Shown here one piece after another: positions 36,657 through 45,992 of a stretch of 64,000 nt of DNA; the stretch's first letter is position 1; each line of letters opens with the position of its first letter. The position numbers and the translations under genes were made by a program. The notes under the pieces are model-generated. The model had not been told where the DNA came from, made no database searches, and worked only from the letters and a program-made list of their open reading frames with translations. Source of the DNA: Nocardioides caeni (GTDB lineage Bacteria > Actinomycetota > Actinomycetes > Propionibacteriales > Nocardioidaceae); NCBI RefSeq assembly GCF_004912195.1, contig NZ_STGW01000009.1, positions 62,669 through 126,668 of the forward strand. The letters are read 5' to 3'.

Positions 36657-37009
36657 CAGGTCTCCAGCACCACGACGGCCGAGGCGATCCCACCGTCGTG
36701 GGTGAGCGAGAGGTGGACCGAGCCGACGCCGAGCCGGTCGGCCTGGGCGAGGACCGTGCCGCGCAGGACGAAGCGTGGGCGGCCGGTCTCCTCGGAGACG
36801 ACCTCCGCGTCGTGCCAGGCCATCCCGGCCGGTGCGCCGAGCGCCTTGGCCAGGGCCTCCTTCGCGGCGAAGCGAGCAGCCAGGGAGCTCATCGGCCGGT
36901 CCCGCTCCGCCTCGACGAACAGCTTCGTCACCAGCGCAGGAGTACGACGGCACGACTCCGTGAACCGGGCGATCTCGCACACGTCGATCCCGACGCCCAC
37001 CACCGCCAC
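36656..37009 (-). CDS. acpS: Holo-[acyl-carrier-protein] synthase
   Basis: A 117-residue enzyme that transfers 4'-phosphopantetheine from CoA to acyl carrier protein. [11 protein letters not shown] has the metal-binding Asp, and [13 protein letters not shown] the catalytic Glu; [10 protein letters not shown] closes the fold. The GTG at 37009 is the only start giving the full first strand. It lies 19 bp after glmS and overlaps nnr by 1 nt. AcpS might also serve the Pls-type carrier domain at 47320, though a dedicated Sfp-type enzyme is more usual; none is in the window. Confidence 0.94.
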   Translation of the reverse strand: MAVVGVGIDVCEIARFTESCRRTPALVTKLFVEAERDRPMSSLAARFAAKEALAKALGAPAGMAWHDAEVVSEETGRPRFVLRGTVLAQADRLGVGSVHLSLTHDGGIASAVVVLET

Positions 37010-37028
37010 GACCGCGACCCCTGCCCGG

Positions 37029-38873
37029 CTATTCGACCGTGACGGACTTGGCGAGGTTGCGCGGCTGGTCCACGTCGTGACCGAGCGCGGTGGCGAGCTC
37101 GCAGGCGAAGAGCTGCAGCGGGATGATCGCCACGAGCGGCTGCAGGAGGACAGGGACCTTCGGCAGCCGCAGCAGCACGTCGGCGTACGGCTCGATCGAG
37201 GTGTCGCCCTCCTCGGCGAGACAGATCGTGCGGGCGCCGCGGGCGCGGACCTCCTGGATGCCGCTGAGCATCTTGCCGTGCAGCTGGTCGCGGCCCTTGG
37301 GGGGCACGACGCAGAGCACCGGCAGGCCCTCGTCGATCAGCGCGATCGGGCCGTGCTTGAGCTCACCGGCGGCGAAGCCCTCGGCATGGATGTAGGCGAG
37401 CTCCTTGAGCTTGAGCGCGCCCTCGAGCGCCACCGGGTAGCCGGCGTGACGGCCGAGGAAGAGCACCGAGCTCGTCGAGACGTGCTCACGGGCCAGCTCA
37501 TAGACCTGGTCGGCGTCGGCCAGCACGGTGTCGATGTGTGCGGGGATCTCCTCGAGCTGCTCCATGATCTCGTCGATCTCGTCACCGAAGCGGGTGCCCT
37601 TGACCTGCGCGATGTAGAGCGCGAGGAGGTAGCAGGCCACGAGCTGGGTCAGGAAGCCCTTGGTGGAGGCGACGCCGATCTCGGGGCCGGCGTGGGTGTA
37701 GATGACCGCGTCGGACTCGCGAGGGATGGAGGAGCCGTTGGTGTTGCAGATCGCCAGGACCTTGGCGCGCTGCTCGCGTGCATGCCGGATCGCCTGCAGG
37801 GTGTCGGCGGTCTCGCCCGACTGGCTGATCGCGACGACCAGCGTGGTGTTGTCGACGATCGGGTCGCGATAGCGGAACTCGGAGGCGAGCTCGACCTCGA
37901 CGGGCGTGCGGGTCCAGTGCTCGATCGCGTACTTGGCGACCATGCCGGCGTAGAAGGACGTGCCGCAGGCGATGATGATGATCTTGTCGAGCTCGCGGAT
38001 CTCCTCGTCGGCGAGACGCATCTCGTCCAGCTGCAGCTGGCCGCGCGCCGTGCGGCGCCCGATCAACGAGTCCGCGACCGCGCGGGGCTGCTCGAAGATC
38101 TCCTTGCGCATGAACCAGTCGTGGCCGTCCTTCTCCGCCGCGGAGAGGTCCCAGTCGACGTGGAACTGCTTCGCGTCTGCGGGGCGGCCCCAGAAGTCCA
38201 TGACCTCGACGCCCTCGCGGGTGATGACGACGATCTGGTCCTGGCCGAGCTCGAGCGCCTCGCGGGTGAACTCGATGAACGCCGCGACGTCGGAGCCGAG
38301 GAAGTTCTCACCCTCGCCGAGGCCGACCACCAGGGGCGAGTTGCAGCGCGCGGCGACGACCTTGTCCGGCTCCTCGGAGTCGACGGCCACGAGCGTGAAC
38401 GCGCCGTCCAGCTGCTGGCACACCCGCTGCATCGCGGTCGTCAGGTCGACACCGGACTGCACCTGCAGCTCGACGAGGTGGGCGACGATCTCGGTGTCGG
38501 TGTCGGAGAGCAGCACGTGGTCGTCGGCCTCGATCCGCTCGCGGAGCTCGACGAAGTTCTCGATGATGCCGTTGTGGACCAGCGCGACCCGGCGGGCACC
38601 GCCGGTGTGCGGGTGGGCGTTGACGTCGTTGGGCGGGCCGTGGGTGGCCCAGCGGGTGTGCCCGATGCCGGTGTGGGCCGTCGGCAGCGGCGCGTCGTCG
38701 AGCACCTTCTCCAGGTTGGCGAGCTTGCCGGCGCGCTTCTCGACCAGCAGCCGGCCGTCGGACACGACGGCGACGCCGGCAGAGTCATAGCCGCGGTACT
38801 CCAGCCGCCGCAGACCGTCGATGACGGTGTCCTGGGCCGACCGGGGCCCGACATATCCGACGATCCCGCACAT
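37029..38873 (-). CDS. glmS: Glutamine--fructose-6-phosphate aminotransferase
   Basis: A 614-residue enzyme making glucosamine-6-phosphate for peptidoglycan and mycothiol. The Ntn nucleophile is Cys2 of [11 protein letters not shown], exposed after Met removal; [19 protein letters not shown] belongs to the glutaminase half. Two SIS domains follow ([17 protein letters not shown] and [19 protein letters not shown]), and the tail is [15 protein letters not shown]. The ATG at 38873 is required by Cys2; longer in-frame starts are excluded. I see no glmS ribozyme upstream, as expected outside Firmicutes. Confidence 0.96.
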   Translation of the reverse strand: MCGIVGYVGPRSAQDTVIDGLRRLEYRGYDSAGVAVVSDGRLLVEKRAGKLANLEKVLDDAPLPTAHTGIGHTRWATHGPPNDVNAHPHTGGARRVALVHNGIIENFVELRERIEADDHVLLSDTDTEIVAHLVELQVQSGVDLTTAMQRVCQQLDGAFTLVAVDSEEPDKVVAARCNSPLVVGLGEGENFLGSDVAAFIEFTREALELGQDQIVVITREGVEVMDFWGRPADAKQFHVDWDLSAAEKDGHDWFMRKEIFEQPRAVADSLIGRRTARGQLQLDEMRLADEEIRELDKIIIIACGTSFYAGMVAKYAIEHWTRTPVEVELASEFRYRDPIVDNTTLVVAISQSGETADTLQAIRHAREQRAKVLAICNTNGSSIPRESDAVIYTHAGPEIGVASTKGFLTQLVACYLLALYIAQVKGTRFGDEIDEIMEQLEEIPAHIDTVLADADQVYELAREHVSTSSVLFLGRHAGYPVALEGALKLKELAYIHAEGFAAGELKHGPIALIDEGLPVLCVVPPKGRDQLHGKMLSGIQEVRARGARTICLAEEGDTSIEPYADVLLRLPKVPVLLQPLVAIIPLQLFACELATALGHDVDQPRNLAKSVTVE

Positions 38874-38961
38874 GGCCGGTAACTCTAGGTCATGGAGGCC
38901 CCGGGAGACCGGATCGGGGACGCCCCGCACGGGCCGGTGTGACGACTGGAACAATCCTCCC

Positions 38962-39957
38962 ATGGCAGCCGGCCAGCAGACGGGCATCCTTCCGGGCGAC
39001 GAGTCGCCCCGGGAGTCCTCGCCCTACGTCGAGCTCGACCGTGCCATGTGGGCGCGGCTGGCCTCGGAGACCGACCTCGAGCGCAGCCCGCTCACCCAGG
39101 ACGAGGTGATGCGGCTGCGCGGCATCGGCGACGCCCTGGACCTCCAGGAGATCCGCGACGTCTACCTGCCGCTGTCGCGGCTGCTCAGCCTGCGGGTGAG
39201 CAGCGCCTCCACGCTGCACCGTCAGCAGGAGGCCTTCCTGCACCGTGAGGTGCCGCCACGCACACCCTTCGTCATCGGCCTCGCCGGCTCGGTCGCGGTC
39301 GGCAAGTCCACCGCTGCGCGCGTGCTCCAGCAGATGCTCGCCCGCTGGCCCGAGCACCCCAACGTCGCCCTCGTCACCACCGACGGCTTCCTCTACCCCA
39401 ACGCGGAGCTGGAGCGGCGCGGCCTGCTGCAGCGCAAGGGGTTCCCGGAGTCCTACGACCGCCGGGCGCTGCTGAAGTTCGTCATCGACATCAAGTCCGG
39501 CAAGGACGAGATCGAGGCGCCCGTCTACTCCCACCTCGTCTATGACGTCGTGCCCGACGAGCGGATCGTCGTCAAGCGGCCCGACATCGTGATCATCGAG
39601 GGACTCAACGTCCTGCAGCCCGCGCGGGTGCGCGAGGACGGCCGGGGCACCCTCGGCCTGTCGGACTTCTTCGACTTCTCGATCTTCGTCGACGCCAACA
39701 CCAACCACATCCGCAACTGGTACGTCGACCGCTTCCTCCGGCTGCGCGAGACGGCGTTCCGCGACCCGTCGTCCTACTTCGCCAAGTACGCCGGGCTGAC
39801 CCACGACGAGTCCGTCGACGAGGCTCGCCGGATCTGGGACGCCATCAACGGACCCAACCTCGAGCAGAACGTCCTGCCCACGCGATCACGCGCCACCCTC
39901 GTGCTGCGCAAGGCCAAGGACCACTCGGTCCAGTACGTCCGCCTGCGCAAGCTGTGA
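38962..39957 (+). CDS. coaA: Type I pantothenate kinase
   Basis: A 331-residue kinase for the first step of CoA synthesis. SPYVELDRAMWARLA starts the fold, FVIGLAGSVAVGKSTAARVLQ is the P-loop near residue 110, and LVTTDGFLYPNAELERRGL and RKGFPESYDRRALL bind pantothenate. The ATG at 38962 is preferred because in-frame upstream starts lie inside glmS on the other strand. No clear ribosome-binding site precedes it, so the transcript may be leaderless. A perfect hairpin (39962-39978) follows the stop. Confidence 0.95.
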   Translation: MAAGQQTGILPGDESPRESSPYVELDRAMWARLASETDLERSPLTQDEVMRLRGIGDALDLQEIRDVYLPLSRLLSLRVSSASTLHRQQEAFLHREVPPRTPFVIGLAGSVAVGKSTAARVLQQMLARWPEHPNVALVTTDGFLYPNAELERRGLLQRKGFPESYDRRALLKFVIDIKSGKDEIEAPVYSHLVYDVVPDERIVVKRPDIVIIEGLNVLQPARVREDGRGTLGLSDFFDFSIFVDANTNHIRNWYVDRFLRLRETAFRDPSSYFAKYAGLTHDESVDEARRIWDAINGPNLEQNVLPTRSRATLVLRKAKDHSVQYVRLRKL

Positions 39958-39961
39958 GATG

Positions 39962-39978
39962 CCCCGCGTTTCGCGGGG
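39962..39978 (+). terminator. Hairpin after coaA
   Basis: CCCCGCG-TTT-CGCGGGG is a perfect 7-bp stem beginning 5 bp after the coaA stop and ending 24 bp before the next gene. Strong terminator or attenuator despite the missing T tract. Confidence 0.65.
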
Positions 39979-40002
39979 ACCGCGACGGGCAGGAGGGCGC
40001 GT

Positions 40003-40668
40003 ATGAGAACGCGCAAGACGATCGCCACGATGTCCGCCCTGTTCGCCGCTTCCAGCCTGGCCCTCACCGCCTGCGGTGACGACGAGCCCGACAACGAGGA
40101 CACCACGTCGGAGGAGGCCACCGACGAGACCGAGGAGCCGACCGACGACGCCAGCACCGAGGCGACCGAGAGCACCTCGCAGGCTGTGCCGTCAGGGGAC
40201 CTCACCCCCGCCGGCACCGAGCTGGCGCTCGGGGAGGCGGCCACCGTGTCGTTCTCGTCAGGCGACGGGTCGGGCACGGTCCAGGTGGTCGTCGACGAGA
40301 TCACCGTGGGCACCCCGGCGGATCTCGAGCCGCTCGACCTGGGCGACCAGGCAGCCGGCTTCGTGCCGTACTACATCCAGGTGACGGTCACCGGCGTCTC
40401 CGGCAGCGCGGAGCTCGGCAACTACTCGATCAACGAGTCGATCGAGGGGCTGCTCCCCGACGGCGAGAAGGCGCAGACGATCTACATCATCGGCGACTTC
40501 GCGCCGTGCGAGGAGGAGACCTTCCCGGGCGACTTCAGCGACGGCGCCTCCTTCGAGACCTGCGTGACCTACCTGGCACAGGAGAGCACGGAGGTCGCGG
40601 CCGCCCAATACGCGCCGCGTGAGGGCGACTACAACTCCTACGACGGAGAACCGGTCGTCTGGAAGTGA
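40003..40668 (+). CDS. Predicted secreted lipoprotein of unknown function
   Basis: A 221-residue protein with a type II signal peptide: TIATMSALFAASSLALTAC, lipobox LTAC, lipidated Cys near residue 24. A strongly acidic Thr/Glu/Asp-rich linker of about 40 residues follows, then a beta-rich domain (ATVSFSSGDGSGTVQVVVDEITVG and YYIQVTVTGVSGSAELGNYSI). This layout resembles actinobacterial surface lipoproteins with a DUF4352/immunoglobulin-like fold. Two Cys (APCEEE, FETCVTY) may form a disulfide. The ATG at 40003 follows AGGAGG. No partner gene; convergent with glmM. Confidence 0.85.
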   Translation: MRTRKTIATMSALFAASSLALTACGDDEPDNEDTTSEEATDETEEPTDDASTEATESTSQAVPSGDLTPAGTELALGEAATVSFSSGDGSGTVQVVVDEITVGTPADLEPLDLGDQAAGFVPYYIQVTVTGVSGSAELGNYSINESIEGLLPDGEKAQTIYIIGDFAPCEEETFPGDFSDGASFETCVTYLAQESTEVAAAQYAPREGDYNSYDGEPVVWK

Positions 40669-40713
40669 CCTCCGAAGGGTCCGCGTGACCCCCACACCCC
40701 CATCACGGTGCGC

Positions 40714-40739
40714 ATGGCCGGGCTCTCGGGCCCGGCCAT
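40714..40739. terminator. Bidirectional hairpin between the lipoprotein gene and glmM
   Basis: ATGGCCGGGC (40714-40723) and GCCCGGCCAT (40730-40739) form a perfect 10-bp stem with a 6-nt loop. It lies between two convergent genes and can serve both. Confidence 0.7.
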
Positions 40740-40752
40740 TCGTGCGCCCGGG

Positions 40753-42108
40753 TCAGACCGCCAGCCGCGTGCGGACGACGTCCGCGAGCCGGTCGGCGAC
40801 CTGCTGGGCCTGCTCGGCCGTCGGCGCCTCGACCATGACCCGCACGAGCGGCTCGGTGCCGGAGGGCCGCAGCAGCACCCTGCCGGAGTCGCCGAGCTCG
40901 GCCTCCGCGGCGGCGACGGCCGAGGCGAGCTCGGGGTCGTCGGTGCGGGTGCGGTCGACACCGGAGACATTGACGAGCACCTGTGGCAGGTGGGTCATCA
41001 CACCGGCGAGGTCACGCAGCGTGCGGCCGGTCGTTGCCATCCGCCGGGCGACGTGCAGGGCGGTCAGGACGCCGTCGCCGGTCGTCGCGTGCTCGCGCAG
41101 GATCACGTGCCCGGACTGTTCTCCGCCGAGGCTGTAGCCACCGCGGCGCATCTCGTCGAGGACGTAGCGGTCGCCCACGGCCGCCTGGATGACCTCGACG
41201 CCGGCCGTGCGCATGGCCTGCAGCAGGCCCAGGTTGCTCATCACGGTGGCGACGAGCGTGCGGTCGACGAGGCTCCCGGCGTCGTCGAGGGCCAGCGCCA
41301 GGATCGCCATGATCTGGTCGCCGTCGACGACCTCGCCGGTGTGGTCGACCGCGAGGCAGCGGTCGGCGTCGCCGTCGACCGCGAAGCCCGCGTGGGCACC
41401 GTGGTCGATGACGGCCTTCTGCAGGAGCTCGAGGTGGGTGGAGCCACAGCCGGAGTTGATGTTGAGGCCGTCGGGCGAGGCGCCGATGGTGACGACCTGC
41501 GCGCCGGCCTCGGCGAGCGCACGTGGTCCGACCTCGCTGGCGGCGCCGTGGGCGCAGTCGATGACCAGCTTGAGGCCGGACAGGGGCTTGCCGGTCGGTA
41601 CGTCGAGCGTGCGGATCAGGTGGTCGACGTACTCGGGGACGGTGGGGCCGTAGGGCTTGACCCGGCCGACGGCGGCGCCGGTGGGGCGGTCCCAGTCCTG
41701 CCCGAGGTGCTCCTCGATCTCGCGCTCGACGGCGTCGTCGAGCTTGACGCCGCCACGGGCGAGGAACTTGATGCCGTTGTCGGGCATCGGGTTGTGCGAG
41801 GCACTGATGACGACACCGACGTCGGCGCCGAGTGCATCGGTGAAGTAGGCGACGCCCGGCGTCGGCAGCACCCGCAGGCGCAGCACGTCGACGCCGGCCG
41901 AGGCCAGGCCCGCGACGACCGCGTGCTCGAGGAACTGCCCCGAGATGCGGGTGTCACGGCCGACGACGGCCAGCGGGCGTGGCCGGTCGAAGCCGCCGCG
42001 CGCCACCAGGACGCGCGCCGCGGCGACGCCCAGGTCGAGCGCCAGCTCGGCGGTCAGCTTGTCGTTGGCAAGGCCGCGGACACCGTCGGTGCCGAAGATG
42101 CGGGTCAC
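40753..42108 (-). CDS. glmM: Phosphoglucosamine mutase
   Basis: A 451-residue alpha-phosphohexomutase converting glucosamine-6-phosphate to the 1-phosphate, the step after Glm[16 protein letters not shown] starts the fold; the phosphoserine is in [15 protein letters not shown] near residue 102; the metal loop is VDGDADRC near 240; [15 protein letters not shown] near 415 binds the sugar phosphate. The ATG at 42108 gives the standard length. It follows rpsI after a strong terminator, which is the usual rplM-rpsI-glmM order in actinobacteria. Confidence 0.96.
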   Translation of the reverse strand: MTRIFGTDGVRGLANDKLTAELALDLGVAAARVLVARGGFDRPRPLAVVGRDTRISGQFLEHAVVAGLASAGVDVLRLRVLPTPGVAYFTDALGADVGVVISASHNPMPDNGIKFLARGGVKLDDAVEREIEEHLGQDWDRPTGAAVGRVKPYGPTVPEYVDHLIRTLDVPTGKPLSGLKLVIDCAHGAASEVGPRALAEAGAQVVTIGASPDGLNINSGCGSTHLELLQKAVIDHGAHAGFAVDGDADRCLAVDHTGEVVDGDQIMAILALALDDAGSLVDRTLVATVMSNLGLLQAMRTAGVEVIQAAVGDRYVLDEMRRGGYSLGGEQSGHVILREHATTGDGVLTALHVARRMATTGRTLRDLAGVMTHLPQVLVNVSGVDRTRTDDPELASAVAAAEAELGDSGRVLLRPSGTEPLVRVMVEAPTAEQAQQVADRLADVVRTRLAV

Positions 42109-42141
42109 GTCCTACTCCCTCGTGTCGTGCACAAAACGGGC

Positions 42142-42181
42142 GACGGGGCCACGGACCGCAGCAGCGGTGCGTGGCCCCGTC
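42142..42181 (-). terminator. Strong hairpin between rpsI and glmM
   Basis: GACGGGGCCACG (42142-42153) and CGTGGCCCCGTC (42170-42181) form a perfect 12-bp stem with a 16-nt loop, 20 bp after the rpsI stop. It likely ends or attenuates the rplM-rpsI transcript before glmM. Confidence 0.75.
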
Positions 42182-42200
42182 GTACGCGCGAATCCGAGGA

Positions 42201-42710
42201 TCAGCGCTTGGAGTACTGCGGCGCCTTGCGGGCCTTCTTGAGACCGGCCTTCTTGCGCTCGGTCGCACGGGCGTCGCGGGTCAGCAGGCCAGCCTTCTTG
42301 AGGGTGGGCCGGTTGGCGTCGAGGTCGATGCCGTTGAGCGAGCGGGCCACGCCGAGGCGGAGCGCACCGGCCTGGCCGGTGATGCCACCGCCGTGGATGC
42401 GGGCGATGACGTCGAAGCGGCCCTCGAGGCCGAGAGCCGCGAACGGCTCGTTGACGACCTGCTGGTGCAGCTTGTTGGGGAAGTAGTCCTCGATGGTGCG
42501 GCCGTTGATGGTCCACGTGCCGTTGCCGGGCACGAGGCGGACGCGGGCGACGGCCTCCTTGCGACGGCCGGTGGCCGCGCCGGGGGCGATGGTCGCGGGG
42601 CGGGCGCTGACGACGGCCGACGGGGAGGTCTCGCTGGTGTAGGCGACACCCTGCTCGTCGGTCTCGAAGGTCTCCTCGACCTCGCCCTGGTTGTTCGTGT
42701 TCTCAGTCAC
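42201..42710 (-). CDS. rpsI: 30S ribosomal protein S9
   Basis: A 169-residue S9. The core starts at [18 protein letters not shown] and ends in the invariant YSKR tail, which reaches the decoding site. It is about 40 residues longer than Escherichia coli S9 because of an acidic, Thr/Glu-rich N-terminal extension ([16 protein letters not shown]). Such extensions occur in actinobacterial S9. The GTG at 42710 with GAGGA upstream supports the long form. It follows rplM by 32 bp. Confidence 0.96.
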   Translation of the reverse strand: MTENTNNQGEVEETFETDEQGVAYTSETSPSAVVSARPATIAPGAATGRRKEAVARVRLVPGNGTWTINGRTIEDYFPNKLHQQVVNEPFAALGLEGRFDVIARIHGGGITGQAGALRLGVARSLNGIDLDANRPTLKKAGLLTRDARATERKKAGLKKARKAPQYSKR

Positions 42711-42742
42711 GATGAAAGTCCTCAGTCCTGATCAGTTCGAAG

Positions 42743-43186
42743 TCACTGGGAGATCTGGGTGATCTCGTAGGGGACGGCCTGCTGGGCCTGGTGGGGGTGA
42801 GCCGGGCCGCTGTAGACCTTGAGCTTCTTGATGATCTGCCGGCCGAGGCGGTTCTTCGGCAGCATGCCCCACACGGCCTTCTCGACGGCCTTGCGGGCGT
42901 CCTTGTCGATGACCTCGCCGATCGGGGTCGCGGTCAGACCACCCGGGTAGCCGGAGTGGCGGTAGACCATCTTGTCGGCACGCTTGTTGCCGGACAGGGC
43001 CACCTTGTCGGCGTTGATGATGATGACGTAGTCGCCGGTGTCCGCGTTGGGGGCGAAGATCGGCTTGTGCTTGCCGCGCAGCAGACCTGCGGCGGTCACG
43101 GCGAGCCGACCGAGAACGACGTCGGTCGCGTCGATCACGAGCCAGGCGCGCTCGACGTCACCGGGCTTCGGGGCATAGGTACGCAT
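42743..43186 (-). CDS. rplM: 50S ribosomal protein L13
   Basis: A 147-residue L13. It starts [20 protein letters not shown], contains [18 protein letters not shown] and [19 protein letters not shown], and has the usual length. The ATG at 43186 is chosen because MRTYxPKPGDV is the conserved N-terminus; an in-frame ATG 12 bases earlier (43198) would add MESS. It forms the conserved rplM-rpsI pair. Upstream, 43187-43466 is a 280-bp non-coding stretch that should hold its promoter and leader and the promoter of the secreted protein; I cannot place them exactly. Confidence 0.96.
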   Translation of the reverse strand: MRTYAPKPGDVERAWLVIDATDVVLGRLAVTAAGLLRGKHKPIFAPNADTGDYVIIINADKVALSGNKRADKMVYRHSGYPGGLTATPIGEVIDKDARKAVEKAVWGMLPKNRLGRQIIKKLKVYSGPAHPHQAQQAVPYEITQISQ

Positions 43187-43466
43187 GGAGGATTCCATTC
43201 GTTCGTGTCGGACTCCGGTTGGTGATCCATCCGGAGACGTCTTCTGACGAACACTGCTCCCGACCTCAACGGTGGGGAGGCTGCCCTCGCAAGGAGAGCG
43301 GCAGGAGACGCAGCGAGAAGATTACGGCGAGTGCGGACCGCCGTCCAAATCACCGCTCCGCACGACCCACCGGGTGACGTCGCGGGTGACCGGGCGCCGA
43401 ATCGCGGCGGCGCACCGTCCGTCGCTGCCACGATGCGCGGGACTCCCCACTCGGAAAGGCTTCACC

Positions 43467-44492
43467 ATGCTCCCACGTCGTTCCCCCCTGCGCTCCGCGC
43501 GCCTGCTCGTCGCCACCACCGCCATCGGCGGTCTCGCGATCGCCGGCCTCTCGCCTGCCGCGCCGGCCCAGGCCGCGGACCCGATCGTCGACGGCTACCT
43601 CGGACTGTCGTCGAGCATCAACTACAACGAGACCGACTGCGCTGGCGCATCGGAGCCCGCCAACATCGAGGCCGCCTTCACCGCTGGCACCACGGTGAAG
43701 CGGACGCTCTCCTTCGACCAGACCGCGACGGCCACCGGCGACGAGACCGACACCCTTCGTCTGAGGGGCAGCCAGACCCTGGGCGTGTCCTCGTCCGTCG
43801 CCGGCGGTCAGCTCTCCGCGCTGACCGCCACCTCCACGGTGACCGGCTCGGTCACCGCCGCCAAGGCGGAGAGTGCCTGCTCGCAGAGCGGGTTCCCTGC
43901 CGGTTCGAACAGCCAGGGCGGCATCGGGGCACAGATCAACCGCACCACGGACGGATGGCTGCGCGTCCAGGCGACCAGCAGCGGCGTCGGCGGCCAGATC
44001 ATGACAATCGCGTTCGGCCAGGGGCAGCTGGTCGACACCGAGCTCGGCGGCTTCGCCGTCCGCGACCTCTCCTACGACCACTGGATCTACGTCCCCGCCG
44101 GCGAGTACTACTTCGAGGTCTCGATGGGCGGCGCCGCTGTAGACGGCTACGACCTGGAGAAGATCGCGCTCAAGCAGTCGGTGAAGTTGACCTTCCACCG
44201 CGCCGGCATCGCGCGCTCCGCGGCGACGGGCACGGCACGCCCCCAGGTCACCCTGCCGTCGTACCTCACCTGCTCGACGGGTCGGGCCACCGTGGGCCTC
44301 ACCTCGAAGATCCGGGGCGCGTCGCGGGTGACGCTCTATGTCAACGGCGTCCGCAAGTCCGTGATCAACCGGCCGACCCCGCGCCGCGTGACGCTGAAGG
44401 GCGTCCCGACCAACCGGGCCGTCACCCTCAGGGCGGTCGTGCAGGACGGGCGGCGCAGCACCGCGGTGACCCGCTCCTACCGCTCCTGCTGA
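43467..44492 (+). CDS. Secreted protein of unknown function
   Basis: I do not recognise this 341-residue protein. It has a Sec signal peptide: basic RRSPLRSARLL, hydrophobic VATTAIGGLAIAGLSPA, and cleavage likely after AQA near residue 34. The mature part is rich in Thr, Ser and Gly with beta-type repeats (SSVAGGQLSALTATSTVTGSV). The last 80 residues look like a small Ig-like domain (VTLPSYLTCSTGRATVGLTS to SYRSC) ending in Cys, which can pair with TCST. The ATG at 43467 follows GGAAAGG. It is probably an extracellular or wall-associated protein. No neighbour points to a function. Confidence 0.8.
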   Translation: MLPRRSPLRSARLLVATTAIGGLAIAGLSPAAPAQAADPIVDGYLGLSSSINYNETDCAGASEPANIEAAFTAGTTVKRTLSFDQTATATGDETDTLRLRGSQTLGVSSSVAGGQLSALTATSTVTGSVTAAKAESACSQSGFPAGSNSQGGIGAQINRTTDGWLRVQATSSGVGGQIMTIAFGQGQLVDTELGGFAVRDLSYDHWIYVPAGEYYFEVSMGGAAVDGYDLEKIALKQSVKLTFHRAGIARSAATGTARPQVTLPSYLTCSTGRATVGLTSKIRGASRVTLYVNGVRKSVINRPTPRRVTLKGVPTNRAVTLRAVVQDGRRSTAVTRSYRSC

Positions 44493-44522
44493 TCCACTGA
44501 ACCGCTGATCCGCTGATCAACC

Positions 44523-44563
44523 CGAGGCCCGGTCGCGCTCCCCACGGGGGCGGCCGGGCCTCG
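44523..44563 (+). terminator. Hairpin after the secreted-protein gene
   Basis: CGAGGCCCGG (44523-44532) and CCGGGCCTCG (44554-44563) form a perfect 10-bp stem with a 21-nt loop that can pair further, 31 bp after the stop codon. Confidence 0.65.
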
Positions 44564-44645
44564 CTGCATGCGGACGCCCGGCGGCTGAGCGCCACGCCTC
44601 GGGACACCATCTGGCGCTCCGGCGGCCTGCCGGTAGGTTGGCAGG

Positions 44646-45935
44646 GTGACTGAATCCCTGACCGTACGCGACAACCGCACGGGAGCGGAGTACGAGATCC
44701 CGATCACGGACGGCACCATCCGCGCCGCCGACCTCGGGCAGATCAAGCTCAACGACGACGAGCCCGGCCTGGCGACCTATGACCCCGGGTTCGTCAACAC
44801 CGCCTCGTGCCGCAGCTCCATCACCTACATCGATGGCGACAAGGGCATCCTCGAATACCGCGGATACCCGATCGAGCAGCTCGCCGAGAAGTCCAACTTC
44901 CTCGAGGTGGCCTACCTGCTCATCCACGGCGACCTGCCGTCGAAGGAGCAGTACGACGCCTGGGTGCACGAGATCACCTTCCACACCTTCGTGCACGAGA
45001 ACGTCAAGAGCTTCATGCACGGGTTCCGCTACGACGCCCACCCGATGGGGATGCTGATGGCGTCCGTCGGTGCGCTGTCGACGTTCTACCCGGAGTCGGG
45101 CCGGATCGAGGACCCGGACAACCGTCACATCCAGATCGTGCGGATGATCGCCAAGATGCCGACGCTCGGCGCCTGGGCCTTCCGGCACGCGCAGGGCAAG
45201 CCCTACGTCTACCCCGACAACGACCTGTCCTACGCGGAGAACTTCCTCTCCATGCTCTTCAAGATGAGCGAGGTCAAGTACGCCCCCGACCCGCGCATCG
45301 CCAAGGCGCTCGACACGCTGTTCATCCTCCACGCCGACCACGAGCAGAACTGCTCGACCAACGCGGTGCGGTCCGTGGGCTCCAGCCAGGTCGACCCCTA
45401 CTCCGCCGTGGCCGCCGGCATCGGCGCCCTCTACGGCCCGCTGCACGGCGGCGCCAACGAGGCCGTCCTCAAGATGCTGCGCCGCATCGGCAGCAAGGAC
45501 AACATCCCCGCCTTCATCGAGGGCGTGAAGAACGGCGAAGAGCGCCTGATGGGCTTCGGCCACCGGGTCTACAAGAACTACGACCCGCGCGCCAAGATCA
45601 TCAAGAAGGCCTGCGACGACGTCTTCGAGGTCACCGGGGTCAACCCGCTCCTCGAGGTCGCCCAGGAGCTGGAGCGGATCGCGCTCGAGGACGAGTACTT
45701 CGTCAAGCGTCGGCTCTACCCCAACGTGGACTTCTACTCCGGCCTCATCTACGAGGCCCTGGAGTTCCCGCCGGAGATGTTCACCGTCCTCTTCGCGATC
45801 GGCCGGGCCCCCGGCTGGCTCGCGCAGTGGCTCGAGCTGGTCCAGGACAAGGACCAGAAGATCGCCCGGCCCAAGCAGATCTACACCGGCGCGCGCACGC
45901 TCGACTTCGTGCCCGCCGAGGAGCGCTGGGCCTGA
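44646..45935 (+). CDS. gltA: Citrate synthase
   Basis: A 429-residue type I citrate synthase joining oxaloacetate and acetyl-CoA. The catalytic residues are visible: His in ILHADHEQNCSTNAVRSVGSS, His in GPLHGGANEAVLKML, and Asp in PNVDFYSGLIYEAL near residue 360; GFGHRVYKNYDPRAKI is standard. The GTG at 44646 gives TESLTVRDNRTGAEYE, a normal start. TAGGTT (44634-44639) lies 6 bp upstream and may be the -10 box of a leaderless transcript. A good terminator follows at 45957. Confidence 0.96.
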   Translation: MTESLTVRDNRTGAEYEIPITDGTIRAADLGQIKLNDDEPGLATYDPGFVNTASCRSSITYIDGDKGILEYRGYPIEQLAEKSNFLEVAYLLIHGDLPSKEQYDAWVHEITFHTFVHENVKSFMHGFRYDAHPMGMLMASVGALSTFYPESGRIEDPDNRHIQIVRMIAKMPTLGAWAFRHAQGKPYVYPDNDLSYAENFLSMLFKMSEVKYAPDPRIAKALDTLFILHADHEQNCSTNAVRSVGSSQVDPYSAVAAGIGALYGPLHGGANEAVLKMLRRIGSKDNIPAFIEGVKNGEERLMGFGHRVYKNYDPRAKIIKKACDDVFEVTGVNPLLEVAQELERIALEDEYFVKRRLYPNVDFYSGLIYEALEFPPEMFTVLFAIGRAPGWLAQWLELVQDKDQKIARPKQIYTGARTLDFVPAEERWA

Positions 45936-45956
45936 GCCCACCCGTTCCGTCACGAG

Positions 45957-45981
45957 CCCCCGGTTGCCCAGCAGCCGGGGG
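45957..45981. terminator. Bidirectional terminator between gltA and the M1 peptidase gene
   Basis: CCCCCGG (45957-45963) and CCGGGGG (45975-45981) form a perfect 7-bp stem, extended across single mismatches by CGA and TCG, and followed by TTCGTCGTT. It lies between convergent genes. Confidence 0.75.
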
Positions 45982-45992
45982 TTCGTCGTTCC

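Noticed and set aside
37009..38987. A glmS ribozyme or longer glmS start upstream of 38873
   Set aside because: The Ntn enzyme needs Cys at position 2, fixed by the ATG at 38873; the 88-bp gap to coaA shows no ribozyme-like structure and the ribozyme is typical of Firmicutes.
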